Assembly: GCF_007752345.1 (NCBI RefSeq)
Contig: NZ_CP036299.1
Location: 1,565,001-1,629,000, forward strand
DNA: 64,000 bases
Direction of reading: 5' to 3'
Source: Planctopirus ephydatiae
Lineage (GTDB): Bacteria; Planctomycetota; Planctomycetia; Planctomycetales; Planctomycetaceae
Both the position numbers and the translations under genes were made by a program. Each line of letters opens with the position of its first letter. Position 1 is the stretch's first letter. The notes under the pieces were generated by a model. It saw nothing but the letters and a program-made list of their open reading frames with translations. It ran no database searches and was not told the origin of the DNA. Positions 1 to 8,564 of this stretch are shown piece by piece.

Positions 1-146
1 AGATGATTGACTTTGACAAACCGGCTGTTTCGATCTTTGGCGTAAAAGTAGGTCTGCGGCATCGAGTCGAACAGGCTCAAGAGCGACTCGGCCAAAGGCT
101 GGCAACCGAAAAATGTTTTTTGGAATTGGCCGGGATCGTTGTCCAT
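1..146 (-). CDS. PAS-domain protein, 5' fragment (runs off window start)
   Basis: An open frame on the minus strand begins with ATG at 146-144 and leaves the window at base 1, so only about 48 residues are visible and no stop is seen. The translation carries LFDSMPQTYFYAKDRNSRF followed by VKVN, the usual opening of a sensory PAS domain (a hydrophobic helix, then a 'KD..gRfv.vN' strand). Known planctomycete proteins with this opening are often AraC-type regulators or sensor kinases, but the output domain lies outside the window. The frame stays open upstream to another ATG at 236-234, so the start is uncertain; I prefer 146 because the PAS region normally lies close to the N-terminus. It is divergent from the cytochrome-type gene at 258. 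Confidence 0.6.
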   Translation of the reverse strand, partial: MDNDPGQFQKTFFGCQPLAESLLSLFDSMPQTYFYAKDRNSRFVKVNH

Positions 147-257
147 GGTCAAAACGTACCACGGCCTGAAGCGGAAATACAAGACTTTCCGCTGCTGAGT
201 GCTAGGCTTGCAGATGATTGAATGTTGTTTCTTCATGATGTACCCGGTGAGTCTCCC

Positions 258-3200
258 ATGAAAACCATGTCTGTCTGGCTCCTGGTTGTCGCGATGAGTC
301 CGAGTCTTTTGGCTGAGGAACTTTCGTTCAATCGTGACATTCGCCCGATCCTTTCCGAGAATTGCTTCCAGTGTCATGGGCAGGATCCGCAGCATCGAGA
401 AGCTGATTTGCGTCTGGATGTGCGTGAAGAGGCGATTAAGGACCTGGGGGGTTACCGGGCGATTGTGCCGGGAAAGCCTGATGACAGTGAGATGGTGGCT
501 CGGCTGGTCGCGCACGATCCTGACAAGAAAATGCCCCCACCAGCTTCGAATCGTCTGGTGACTAAAGAGCAGGTTGAAACCATCAGACGCTGGATTGAAG
601 AGGGGGCCAGTTACCAGATCCACTGGGCTTACCTGCCACCGCAGAAATCGAAGCTGCCTGAGGTGCAAAATCCATCCTGGCCTCGCCAGCCGTTTGATCG
701 ATTGATTTTGTCGGGTCTGGAAAAACAGGGGATCGTTCCGTCTGCCGAATCGTCACCCGAAGTTTGGCTGAGGCGGGTGAGTTTCGACCTGATTGGCTTG
801 CCCCCAACTCCTGAGGAGATCCGCGCCTTTATCAGTGATGTGGATCAGCGACAGGAAGCGGCGTACGAGCATGCCGTTGATCGTCTATTGCAATCGCCTC
901 ATTTCGGGGAACGCATGGCCATGGAGTGGATGGATATCGCACGCTACGCCGATTCCCACGGTTTCAATAACGATGGCCTGCGGAGCATGTGGCGATGGCG
1001 TGACTGGGTTATCGACGCCTTCAATGACAATATGCCTTATGACCAGTTTGTACTCGAACAACTGGCCGGCGATCTGCTCCCTTCGCCCACACTTGAGCAA
1101 CAGATTGCCACGGGTTTCTCAAGAAACCATGTGATCAACAGTGAAGGGGGCATCATCGACGAAGAGTATCGTGTGGAATATGTCGCTGATCGAGTGCGTA
1201 CTATGAGTACTGCCTGGCTGGGTTTAACGACCGAGTGTGCCCGTTGTCATGATCATAAGTTCGATCCGATCTCTCAACGGGATTACTATCGTTTGTTCGC
1301 CTTCTTTAATAATGTCGCAGAGCATGGCGAGGACGGGCGAACGGCTAATGCTGTGCCGATGATTCCTGCTCCCACTCGCGAGCAGCAAAGAGTACTGGCA
1401 GATCAGAGAGATCGATTGCGATTGCTGGATGCCGAGATTGCCGATTTGCAGAAGTCGGCGGAAATCTTGATGGACTCAAGTGATCTCGTCGAGTCAATGG
1501 TGACTACTAAAGAAACCAATGATGATTGGCAATGGTTGCTGGAGCCTGACGAGTCGAGAGATCGTCAGTTGGGAAATGGAATTTCTTTCAACGCCAGTCA
1601 GCCGCTGATTCAAGTTGCGGCGAAGAATCTCCCCTTCAGCAAACATAAGCAGACCATTCTCTCGCTGTGGATTAAGCCGAATTCAGATAATCCGGACGAG
1701 GTGGCCATCCTTTCCTCGATCGATTACGGCGGCTCCCCTGCTGATACTCAATATGGAAAAGGGCGTGAACTGCGATTGGTGGATGGAGAGCTGGAATGGC
1801 GTGAGAGCAGTCGCCTGCCAGTCTATTCGCGAATTGTTGTTACAGAAGGGGCGTCAGTCAGCCCGGAACAGTGGAGCCAGATTGTTGTCATCGTGGGGGG
1901 AGACAACAACGCTGCTGCGGTTCGGTTTTTTGTCAATGGGCAGGAAATCGCGACGCACAGTTTGTATGACGGTCTGATCAACGAAGCTCCTGATAAAGAT
2001 GTCTTGATCGGCAGAGACAATGCCAAAGACAGTGCTCGATTTCTAGGTCAGATCGATGAGTTGCGCTGGAGCCAGCGCTTGCCGACGAGCGAAGAGATTC
2101 GCGACGAGTTTCTCAAAGTAGCGATCCACTATGCTCGATCTCATCTGAAGTGCGAAACCTCTCAATCGTGGTTAATGACGGCAAGATCATTAAGCAATGA
2201 AAAGTTAAGAACGCTGATTGATCAGCGCACCGCGCTGTGGGAAGAGCACCTGGCCTTACGCCGGGAGTTGCCGACGACCATGGTCATGAAAGAACTCGGC
2301 GAAGCCCAGGATGTGCATGCTCCCCTGGATCAATATAGCGATCGATACAGCAATCGATACCGCAAAAAATATCTTTCTCAGGGACCGCGTAAGACCTATG
2401 TGCTCACCCGGGGCAATTATGACGCACCTGCGGAAGAAGTTGACCCGGGGGCACTGGAGACTTTACTGGCTCCCTGGCCAATCGATGCGCCGCGAAATCG
2501 TCTCGGTCTGGCACGCTGGTTGACCCAGCCGCAACACCCTTTAACTTCCCGAGTCGTTGTGAATCGATTTTGGGCTCAACTGTTTGGAGTTGGCCTTGTG
2601 AAGACGGTCGAGGATTTCGGGTCACAGAGTGAGTGGCCCAGTCATCCTGAACTACTGGATTGGTTAGCCCGTGACTTTGTCGATTCCGGTTGGAATGCCA
2701 AAGCGCTCATGAAATCTTTGGTACTTTCAGCCGCTTATCGCCAGAGCAGCGAAACGACACCAGCCGCTGTGGCGAGAGATCCTGAGAATCGGCGAATCGG
2801 ACGTGGGCCACGTGTTCGATTACCTGCTGAGTTAATCCGAGATCAAGCGTTAGCCATTTCCGGGTTACTCAAACCTCAAATCGGCGGTCCCAGTGTGTAT
2901 CCTTATCAGCCAGATAAACTCTATGACGGAATCGTGGTTGGTACTGAATATCCGGGCTCCAGGTGGCAATTAAGTCAAGGAGATAATCTCTATCGACGAA
3001 GCTTATATACATTCTGGAAACGGACCGTCACCCATCCGGCCATGCTGACGTTTGATGCACCAGATCGTGAAGTCTGCACGGCCCGTCGCTCCCGAACGAA
3101 TACGCCTTTGCAAGCTCTCTTGCTGTGGAATGAAACCGGTTATCTGGAGGCCTCCCGGCAGCTTGGTGCCCGCATGATCAAAGAAGGTGGTCGCGAAGAT

Positions 3201-3449
3201 TCCTCTCGAGTCTCCTTCGCCTTTCAACTGGCGACTGGTCGTTTGCCCGTCGCGGCTGAGTCAGAGATTCTGGTCAAGACGCTGAAGCGGTTGCGTAATG
3301 ATTTTGAGAGTCGTCCGGCAGATGCAGCAGCGTTCATTCAAATGGGTGCCTCGCCGGTCGATCAATCCATCGCACCGGCGGATTTAGCGGCAGCTATGGC
3401 CGTCGCCAACATGATCTTAAATCTCGATGAAACCATTACCAAGAATTGA
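258..3449 (+). CDS. Secreted PSCyt1-DUF1549-LamG-DUF1553 protein
   Basis: A 1063-residue exported protein of the large planctomycete family that combines a cytochrome-like domain with DUF1549 and DUF1553. The start at 258 (MKTMSVWLLV) gives a clean signal peptide ending near SLLAEE; an in-frame ATG at 222 would add 12 residues ahead of it. Seen: CFQCH at residues 36-40 (one c-type heme site, PSCyt1), DUF1549 from about residue 140 with a second CARCH near 327, a concanavalin/LamG-like insert at about 437-625 (typical 'LSLWIKP' and 'GQIDELR' strands), and DUF1553 from about 740 (RVVVNRFWAQLFG). These proteins are usually paired with DUF1501 proteins, as here: the next gene begins almost at its stop. 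The family's biochemical role is unproven; periplasmic electron transfer linked to polymer breakdown is a common guess. Identity is confident, function is not. Confidence 0.93.
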   Translation: MKTMSVWLLVVAMSPSLLAEELSFNRDIRPILSENCFQCHGQDPQHREADLRLDVREEAIKDLGGYRAIVPGKPDDSEMVARLVAHDPDKKMPPPASNRLVTKEQVETIRRWIEEGASYQIHWAYLPPQKSKLPEVQNPSWPRQPFDRLILSGLEKQGIVPSAESSPEVWLRRVSFDLIGLPPTPEEIRAFISDVDQRQEAAYEHAVDRLLQSPHFGERMAMEWMDIARYADSHGFNNDGLRSMWRWRDWVIDAFNDNMPYDQFVLEQLAGDLLPSPTLEQQIATGFSRNHVINSEGGIIDEEYRVEYVADRVRTMSTAWLGLTTECARCHDHKFDPISQRDYYRLFAFFNNVAEHGEDGRTANAVPMIPAPTREQQRVLADQRDRLRLLDAEIADLQKSAEILMDSSDLVESMVTTKETNDDWQWLLEPDESRDRQLGNGISFNASQPLIQVAAKNLPFSKHKQTILSLWIKPNSDNPDEVAILSSIDYGGSPADTQYGKGRELRLVDGELEWRESSRLPVYSRIVVTEGASVSPEQWSQIVVIVGGDNNAAAVRFFVNGQEIATHSLYDGLINEAPDKDVLIGRDNAKDSARFLGQIDELRWSQRLPTSEEIRDEFLKVAIHYARSHLKCETSQSWLMTARSLSNEKLRTLIDQRTALWEEHLALRRELPTTMVMKELGEAQDVHAPLDQYSDRYSNRYRKKYLSQGPRKTYVLTRGNYDAPAEEVDPGALETLLAPWPIDAPRNRLGLARWLTQPQHPLTSRVVVNRFWAQLFGVGLVKTVEDFGSQSEWPSHPELLDWLARDFVDSGWNAKALMKSLVLSAAYRQSSETTPAAVARDPENRRIGRGPRVRLPAELIRDQALAISGLLKPQIGGPSVYPYQPDKLYDGIVVGTEYPGSRWQLSQGDNLYRRSLYTFWKRTVTHPAMLTFDAPDREVCTARRSRTNTPLQALLLWNETGYLEASRQLGARMIKEGGREDSSRVSFAFQLATGRLPVAAESEILVKTLKRLRNDFESRPADAAAFIQMGASPVDQSIAPADLAAAMAVANMILNLDETITKN

Positions 3450-3455
3450 GTGACC

Positions 3456-4913
3456 ATGTACAGCATACCTGGCTATGAGCATATTTCGCGTGGTGATTTT
3501 CTATCGAAGCTGGGCCTGGGAATTGGTGCTGCGGGGCTGATGCACCTGTTGGGCGAACCCGAGGTGCAAGGCTCGCCAGCCGATCGATCCACAAAGCCTG
3601 GGCTGCCTGGCTTACCTCATTTTGCACCGACAGCAAAACGAGTGATCTGTTTATTTCAATCGGGTGGGCCGTCTCATCTGGAACTCTTTGATGATAAGCC
3701 GGTGCTTCGCGAGCGATTCAACGAAGATCTGCCAGACTCGATTCGGAAGGGGCAACGCATCACAGGGATGGTGGCCTCGCAAGCCAGGCTGGCATGCCAG
3801 CCCAGTAAGTGGAACTTTTCTCCCTGTGGCCAGAGCGGTACAAAGCTGAGTGAGTTGCTGACTCATACCGGGACGATCGCTGATGACATCTGTTTGATTC
3901 GCTCAGTCCACACCGAAGCCATTAACCACGACCCGGCCATTACCTTCTTTCAGACGGGCAGCCAGTTGCCTGGGCGTCCGAGTATGGGGGCCTGGACAGA
4001 CTATGGTTTAGGTTGTGCCAACGAGAATTTGCCATCTTTTGTGGTGCTGATTTCCGTCAACAAGGAGCGGCCCGGGCAGGGGTTGCTGGCCAGATTGTGG
4101 GGTAGCGGATTTTTGCCGAGCGAACATCAGGGAGTTCAGTTTCGCGGCTCGGGTGATCCTGTCCTGTATCTCAGCGACCCCAAGGGAATCACTCGGGAAA
4201 ACCGTCGCTGGATGCTGGATGGAATTCAGGAACTGAATCAGCAGAGTTTCACCAGAATCGGTGATCCCGAGATTGAAACTCGGATTGCTCAGGCCGAACT
4301 GGCCTACCGCATGCAAAGTAGTGTCCCCGACTTAATGGACCTGAATCACGAACCCGAGCATGTGCTGAACAGTTACGGCGAGGATGTTCATGTTCCTGGC
4401 AGCTTTGCCCGTAACTGTCTCATCGCTCGACGATTAGCTGAGCGAGGTGTGCGATTCATTCAACTATACCACCGCGACTGGGATCATCATGGTGGTATTC
4501 ATGATCGACTGCCGCCGATGGTCAAAGATACCGATCAAGCAAGTGCTGCATTGGTGAAGGATCTCAAGCAGGCCGGATTGCTGGATGAGACTCTGGTCAT
4601 CTGGGGTGGAGAGTTTGGGCGTACTCCTTATGCTCAAGGAAGTGCCAGGCTGGATGCTTATGGCCGGGATCATCACGGTAAAGCATTTTCGATCTGGATG
4701 GCGGGAGGTGGGATCAAGCCGGGAATGTGCTACGGAGAGACCGATGATTTTGGATTCAATGTGGTCAATCAACCCGTTCATATCCATGATTTACAGGCGA
4801 CGATCCTGCATTGCTTAGGGATAGATCACACAAGGCTGACCTACCGATTCCAGGGTCGGCAATTTCGTTTGACCGACGTTCATGGCCAGGTGGTGAAGGC
4901 TATTCTTAGATAA
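3456..4913 (+). CDS. DUF1501 family protein (sulfatase-like fold)
   Basis: A protein of about 485 residues with the DUF1501 signature: RVICLFQSGGPSHLELFDDKP near residue 62 and WGGEFGRTPYAQGS near 382, plus histidine-rich stretches (YHRDWDHHGGIHD, GRDHHGK) expected to bind metal in this alkaline-phosphatase-superfamily fold. The N-terminus (SRGDFLSKLGLGIGAAGLMHLL) resembles the Tat-type leader of relatives, but the twin arginine reads R-G, so Tat export is doubtful. GTG at 3450 directly abuts the upstream TGA and ATG follows at 3456; neither has a clear ribosome site, which suggests translational coupling with the cytochrome-type gene. Substrate unknown. Confidence 0.92.
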   Translation: MYSIPGYEHISRGDFLSKLGLGIGAAGLMHLLGEPEVQGSPADRSTKPGLPGLPHFAPTAKRVICLFQSGGPSHLELFDDKPVLRERFNEDLPDSIRKGQRITGMVASQARLACQPSKWNFSPCGQSGTKLSELLTHTGTIADDICLIRSVHTEAINHDPAITFFQTGSQLPGRPSMGAWTDYGLGCANENLPSFVVLISVNKERPGQGLLARLWGSGFLPSEHQGVQFRGSGDPVLYLSDPKGITRENRRWMLDGIQELNQQSFTRIGDPEIETRIAQAELAYRMQSSVPDLMDLNHEPEHVLNSYGEDVHVPGSFARNCLIARRLAERGVRFIQLYHRDWDHHGGIHDRLPPMVKDTDQASAALVKDLKQAGLLDETLVIWGGEFGRTPYAQGSARLDAYGRDHHGKAFSIWMAGGGIKPGMCYGETDDFGFNVVNQPVHIHDLQATILHCLGIDHTRLTYRFQGRQFRLTDVHGQVVKAILR

Positions 4914-5282
4914 ACCAGTGGATGATCGTAAATTTTAAACTGGGCAGTGTGTCCAATCTCCCACTCAGGGCATGGTGGTTCCCCAGCGAGGTCTTCTGGC
5001 AATGTCACCTCGTTTGTGAGGTTCACGATCCGGTGGCTCGCAGGTAGGAAATCAAAGAGCAACGAGTGAGAATGGGCCAGCCACCTTGATCTTCTCACTG
5101 TGAAAGATGATGAATAGAATTGTTGCCGACCGAGGCTTTAGGTCTGCTGCGGTTTTGCCACCTCGCAATGAATCGGAATGTTTATCGGGGATAGCCTGCG
5201 AACCTTCTTTGCCTACCGCCTCTCCAGGAACTGTTACGGCGTCGTCACTCTTCGAACGCGATCTCATTTGGCATATCCGTAG
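4914..5282. other. Gene-poor stretch upstream of the Sir2 gene
   Basis: No convincing gene is visible here. On the minus strand two partly overlapping open frames (4880-5098 and 5052-5267) read as fairly protein-like but in different frames, and the first intrudes into the end of the DUF1501 gene. They may be remnants of a broken gene or simply chance frames. An in-frame TAG directly precedes the Sir2 ATG, so that gene cannot start further upstream. Confidence 0.4.
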
Positions 5283-6113
5283 ATGTCTCTTTCACACTCG
5301 ATTGCCGGTGTCATCACTGAAGCAGCCCGGCTGATCGCAGAAGCCGATGCACTCCTCATTGCGGCGGGGGCCGGGATGGGTGTCGATTCGGGCTTGCCCG
5401 ATTTTCGGGGGCCGGAAGGATTCTGGCGGGCGTATCCCCCTTTTCGTGGGAAGGCCTTTCATGAGATCTCGACACCGCACTGGTTCGAAACGGATCCACA
5501 GCTTGCCTGGGGCTTCTTCGGGCACCGCCTCGGTCTTTACCGTAATACCCAGCCGCACGCGGGTTTTGCGATTCTTCATCAGTGGGCCCAGCGGCCACCG
5601 GGCGGGGCGTTCGTTTTCACCAGCAATGTCGACGGCCAGTTTCAGAAAGCCGGCTTCAAGGAGAATATTCTCTATGAATGCCATGGCACGATCCACCGCC
5701 TCCAGTGCACGACGCCGTGCAGCCGAAAGTTATGGTCGGCGGAAGCGGTCAATATCGAGATCGATCCTGCCACCTTCCGTGCTAACGGAAACCTGCCTCA
5801 TTGCCCCCATTGCGGGGCCGTCGCGCGGCCAAATGTCCTAATGTTCCGGGATCGCACGTGGCTTGCCACTCGCTCCGATCAGCAAGCTCGCCGCTATACA
5901 AGCTGGCTGGAGCGAGTGCGGGGGAAGCATATCGTCGCCATTGAATTGGGAGCGGGTGTCGATATCCCCACCGTCCGGTTGGAAGCCGAAGACCAGTGCC
6001 AAACCGTCATCCGCATTAATCCCCGTGACTGTGACGCGCCCCTCAACGGCGTCGCCATCCCGATGGGAGCCAGGGAGGCTCTATACGCGATTGATGACGT
6101 TCTCAAAAGATAG
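5283..6113 (+). CDS. Sir2 family NAD-dependent protein deacylase
   Basis: A 276-residue single-domain sirtuin. It removes acyl groups from protein lysines with consumption of NAD. Seen: the NAD-binding motif GAGMGVDSGLPDFRG at residues 29-43, FTSNVDGQFQKAGF near 113, and the catalytic histidine in ECHGTIHRL near 132. A cysteine set, CTTPC followed by CPHCG near 174, should hold the structural zinc, and IRINPRD lies near the C-terminus. Length and order match a cytosolic bacterial sirtuin. The usual GTS..V.P loop reads ELGAGVDIPTVR, so it belongs to a divergent branch. An in-frame stop sits immediately before the ATG, which fixes the start. No acetyl-CoA synthetase or acetyltransferase lies alongside; neighbours are the Cas2-like and cREC genes. 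Confidence 0.9.
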   Translation: MSLSHSIAGVITEAARLIAEADALLIAAGAGMGVDSGLPDFRGPEGFWRAYPPFRGKAFHEISTPHWFETDPQLAWGFFGHRLGLYRNTQPHAGFAILHQWAQRPPGGAFVFTSNVDGQFQKAGFKENILYECHGTIHRLQCTTPCSRKLWSAEAVNIEIDPATFRANGNLPHCPHCGAVARPNVLMFRDRTWLATRSDQQARRYTSWLERVRGKHIVAIELGAGVDIPTVRLEAEDQCQTVIRINPRDCDAPLNGVAIPMGAREALYAIDDVLKR

Positions 6114-6137
6114 GTAGAACGTGAGAGGCATGGGTGG

Positions 6138-6163
6138 CCCAGACGTGGCTTTGCACGTCTGGG
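6138..6163. terminator. Strong hairpin after the Sir2 gene
   Basis: A perfect 10-bp stem (CCCAGACGTG / CACGTCTGGG) with a six-base GCTTTG loop begins 24 bases after the sirtuin stop. A second small inverted repeat (GTGAC / GTCAC) follows directly at 6163-6176. There is no T-tract on either strand, so this is either a terminator without a U-tail or a dispersed palindromic (REP-like) element. Confidence 0.45.
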
Positions 6164-6302
6164 TGACGCCAGTCACAAGAAGTCGCGAACCTTACAGCAG
6201 GACTTCCAAACTGAAATTTGGAATCCAACTCAAATCGAACGGCTGCTGGGCGATAATTGTCTTTTGACGGCATCCTTTGGTCAAAATTGGGATCGCCTGA
6301 CA

Positions 6303-6620
6303 TTACTTGAGGAGAGTGGCTGTGAGCGAACGTAGAAGTTCCTCCCTCACTGCGTTGAAATTGAAAACTGCACGCCAAGACCGCGATTGCAACGTAGCGA
6401 TTGTGTTTTTGGGATTGATCTCGGCGACAACCAATTCATCACCCTGCCGCATGTGACGAGATGCCCAAACGTAGACTTTTTGTGCCGACCAAGTCGTGTC
6501 AATCACCCAAACACTTTTCTGTACATGGCGGGCGTTTGCTTTTTCAAGAGATTCCTGAAGAGTTGCGTAGACGGATGGTGGCTCGTCATGTAGGTCATAC
6601 GTCAACAAATAGCGAGGCAT
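6303..6620 (-). CDS. Cas2/VapD-like small protein, solitary
   Basis: A 105-residue protein that I place by eye in the Cas2/VapD-like ferredoxin-fold group. The N-terminal strand MPRYLLTYDL ends with the aspartate typical of these proteins. Next come a helix (YATLQESLEKANARHVQKS), a second strand VWVIDTT, a helix, and the last strand DELVVAEI. The start is ATG at 6620-6618, supported by AGGAG eight bases upstream; an in-frame TTG at 6626 is less likely. Relatives include toxin-like ribonucleases of toxin-antitoxin loci, the CRISPR integrase subunit Cas2, and solitary housekeeping-type proteins of unknown role. No cas1, no CRISPR repeat and no obvious antitoxin lie nearby. It is divergent from the cREC gene, with 140 bases between the starts. 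Confidence 0.6.
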   Translation of the reverse strand: MPRYLLTYDLHDEPPSVYATLQESLEKANARHVQKSVWVIDTTWSAQKVYVWASRHMRQGDELVVAEINPKNTIATLQSRSWRAVFNFNAVREELLRSLTATLLK

Positions 6621-6760
6621 TTTCAATACTCCTTAATGAGAGGGTATCCCAGGCTACATCATTTTACCTCCTTGCATTTTCGGCCCCCACAGCAGTTTGA
6701 TGCTTTTTTGAAGTTGTCGGAAAAAAACTTTAGTTCACCTTCTAAGGCTCGGAGAGGTTC

Positions 6761-7120
6761 ATGATCGATCTCTGGCTGGATGACGAGCGCGATCCCGAGA
6801 ACCTGCGGATCCAGGAGTTGTTCAATGCCGATGCGGGCATGGTCTGGGTGAAGACCGTCGATGCAGCCATGGCCCGTCTGCGGCAAGGGAATGTCGGGTT
6901 CATCTCGCTGGATCACGATCTGGGAACAACGGCCACGGGCTACGATCTTGCCTGCTGGATCGAACAGCGGGCCTTTCACAATGAACTTCCTCGCCTCGCC
7001 TGGCGAGTCCACTCAGCCAACACCGTCGGAGCAAGTGCCATCCGCCGCGCCATGGAAAATGCCGACCGCTATTGGACCGATCACGAACGGAATCGATCTC
7101 AGCCGGAGTCGTCTTTTTGA
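6761..7120 (+). CDS. Cyclic-phosphate processing receiver (cREC) domain protein
   Basis: A 119-residue stand-alone domain. The sequence opens with MIDLWLDDERDP, contains WVKTVDAAMARL and FISLDHDLGT near residues 48-55, and ends the core with RVHSANTVGASAI. This pattern (DDER, SLDHDLG, HSAN) fits the family described as 'cyclic-phosphate processing receiver domain', a relative of response-regulator receivers predicted from gene neighbourhoods to act in RNA repair on 2',3'-cyclic phosphate ends. The role is prediction, not proof. A good ribosome site (GGAGAGG) precedes the ATG. There is no output domain and no RNA ligase next door. Confidence 0.7.
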   Translation: MIDLWLDDERDPENLRIQELFNADAGMVWVKTVDAAMARLRQGNVGFISLDHDLGTTATGYDLACWIEQRAFHNELPRLAWRVHSANTVGASAIRRAMENADRYWTDHERNRSQPESSF

Positions 7121-7415
7121 GCAGCAAAGACAGCATGTCGCATTTGTCATTACGCATCTCTGGCCAACTATTTTCTTGCTGACTTTCTTATGCGAAACTG
7201 CGTCAAAGCCATGCTTGCGGCGGCGCCGGGAAAGCATTTTCTGTGAGAGTATAATTGAGTAGCACCCAATGTGTACTTGGCATGATCATCCAAAGCCATG
7301 AGCAGGGCACGGGTGGTTTGGATTCCGAGTGTGTCATTCTGCCTCTAACAAGCAGTTGATAAGTCCATGGTTCGAATGGTCATGCGTCTGAAGAAAATCT
7401 CACTCAATAGAAGTC

Positions 7416-8564
7416 TTATCTTGCCATGCGTTTTTTGCGGCCTTTAATGAAGCTTTCAATGACGAGGTTTCCCAGATCGCCGGCGTTGCAGTAGGCTGAG
7501 ATGCCGCCGGTGACTTCGGCCATGCGTTGAACGAAGTTTACCAGTTCGAGGTAAAAGTAATCTTCAATGAGTGCGAAGCTGGAGATGCTGATCCCTTCTG
7601 CCGCACAGCGTTTGGCTTCTGCTAAAGTAGCCAGCGCGGTCTGTTCGCTGGGAGGGTAGATCAGCATGAGATCTCTGCCCTCGACATGAGCTGTGGGCTC
7701 GCCGTCGGTGACGATGAGGATCTGTCGATTCTGAGTGGGCTGCTTATTGAGGATCCTGCGGGCGAATTGCAACCCTGCATGGATATTCGTGAAGTGTTGT
7801 GGCACGAATGCCGGTGAATTATCGAGAGGAATGCGCAGCCGGATCCGTGGGTCGTACATGCTGACAGGTTTGGGGGCCGAGGCAAACAGTTCTTTAGAGC
7901 TTAAAGGGCTGGCATAGGTATAGAATCCGACGATCTGGAGAAAATCTCCTTGGTAGCGGCCGTTGATCAGGGCCTGTAAAGCCATGGCGACGCGTTTGGC
8001 CGACCCGTATTTACCCATGCGAGTCATGCTGCCGGACATATCGACCAGGAGGACTGTGGCACAGTTGGTCTGATATTGCTGATCGTAAAGAACGAGGTCG
8101 TCTTCCTGGATGTGGATCTGCTGGTCGGCGAGTTTGCCTTCCCGGGCGTGGCGAGACATGGCAGACCGCATCGTTTCGTGCAGGTTGAGATTGGAGATGG
8201 CGTCTCCGAATTCATATTTCTTGGATTCATCCTGCAAGACTTCGCCCGGGCCGCGAAAATCGACCTGATGTTTGCCGAAGGAATCTTTGCGTTGGACCTG
8301 GAAGAGTTCATCGAGGGCTCGATTCTCGACGCGTTTGAGTCCTTTGGGGGTGACGGAGTACCGTCCTTCGCGATCTTTTTCGACGAGGCCCTGACGGATG
8401 AGCATGTCTACGACATCGGGTTGTTGCTCTTCCCAATCGCTCAGGTTGTCGAGGACTTCGTCTCCGTATTGCAACATGTACTCGGAGAGCTGGTCGAAGA
8501 GTTCGTCGGCCGATTGAGGGGAGAACGCGTTGTTTTCGTCATAGCGTGAGTATCGAAAATCCAT
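7416..8564 (-). CDS. VWA-domain protein
   Basis: A 382-residue cytosolic-looking protein ending in a von Willebrand factor A domain. The MIDAS metal site is visible as LLVDMSGSMTR (DxSxS) near residue 172, followed by ILIVTDGEPTA near 287 as the later acidic loop. The first 150 residues (FDQLSEYMLQYGDEVLDNL and onward) are helical and include a likely winged-helix-like piece, RYSVTPKGLKRV. Such proteins generally work with a MoxR-type AAA ATPase to remodel or load metal into other proteins, but no MoxR gene is adjacent. The start at 8564 (MDFRYSRYDE) follows GGGAAAAG; the same frame is open upstream to 8759 without a family-like sequence. Confidence 0.82.
   Translation of the reverse strand: MDFRYSRYDENNAFSPQSADELFDQLSEYMLQYGDEVLDNLSDWEEQQPDVVDMLIRQGLVEKDREGRYSVTPKGLKRVENRALDELFQVQRKDSFGKHQVDFRGPGEVLQDESKKYEFGDAISNLNLHETMRSAMSRHAREGKLADQQIHIQEDDLVLYDQQYQTNCATVLLVDMSGSMTRMGKYGSAKRVAMALQALINGRYQGDFLQIVGFYTYASPLSSKELFASAPKPVSMYDPRIRLRIPLDNSPAFVPQHFTNIHAGLQFARRILNKQPTQNRQILIVTDGEPTAHVEGRDLMLIYPPSEQTALATLAEAKRCAAEGISISSFALIEDYFYLELVNFVQRMAEVTGGISAYCNAGDLGNLVIESFIKGRKKRMAR

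Noticed and set aside
6000-7200. CRISPR-Cas locus around the Cas2-like gene
   Set aside because: No spaced direct repeats, no cas1 and no effector genes are present.
7360-7390. GGTTCGAATGG resembling a tRNA T-arm
   Set aside because: No matching acceptor, D or anticodon stems can be built around it.
8076-8549. 157-codon plus-strand frame
   Set aside because: It is antisense to the VWA gene and has no independent support.
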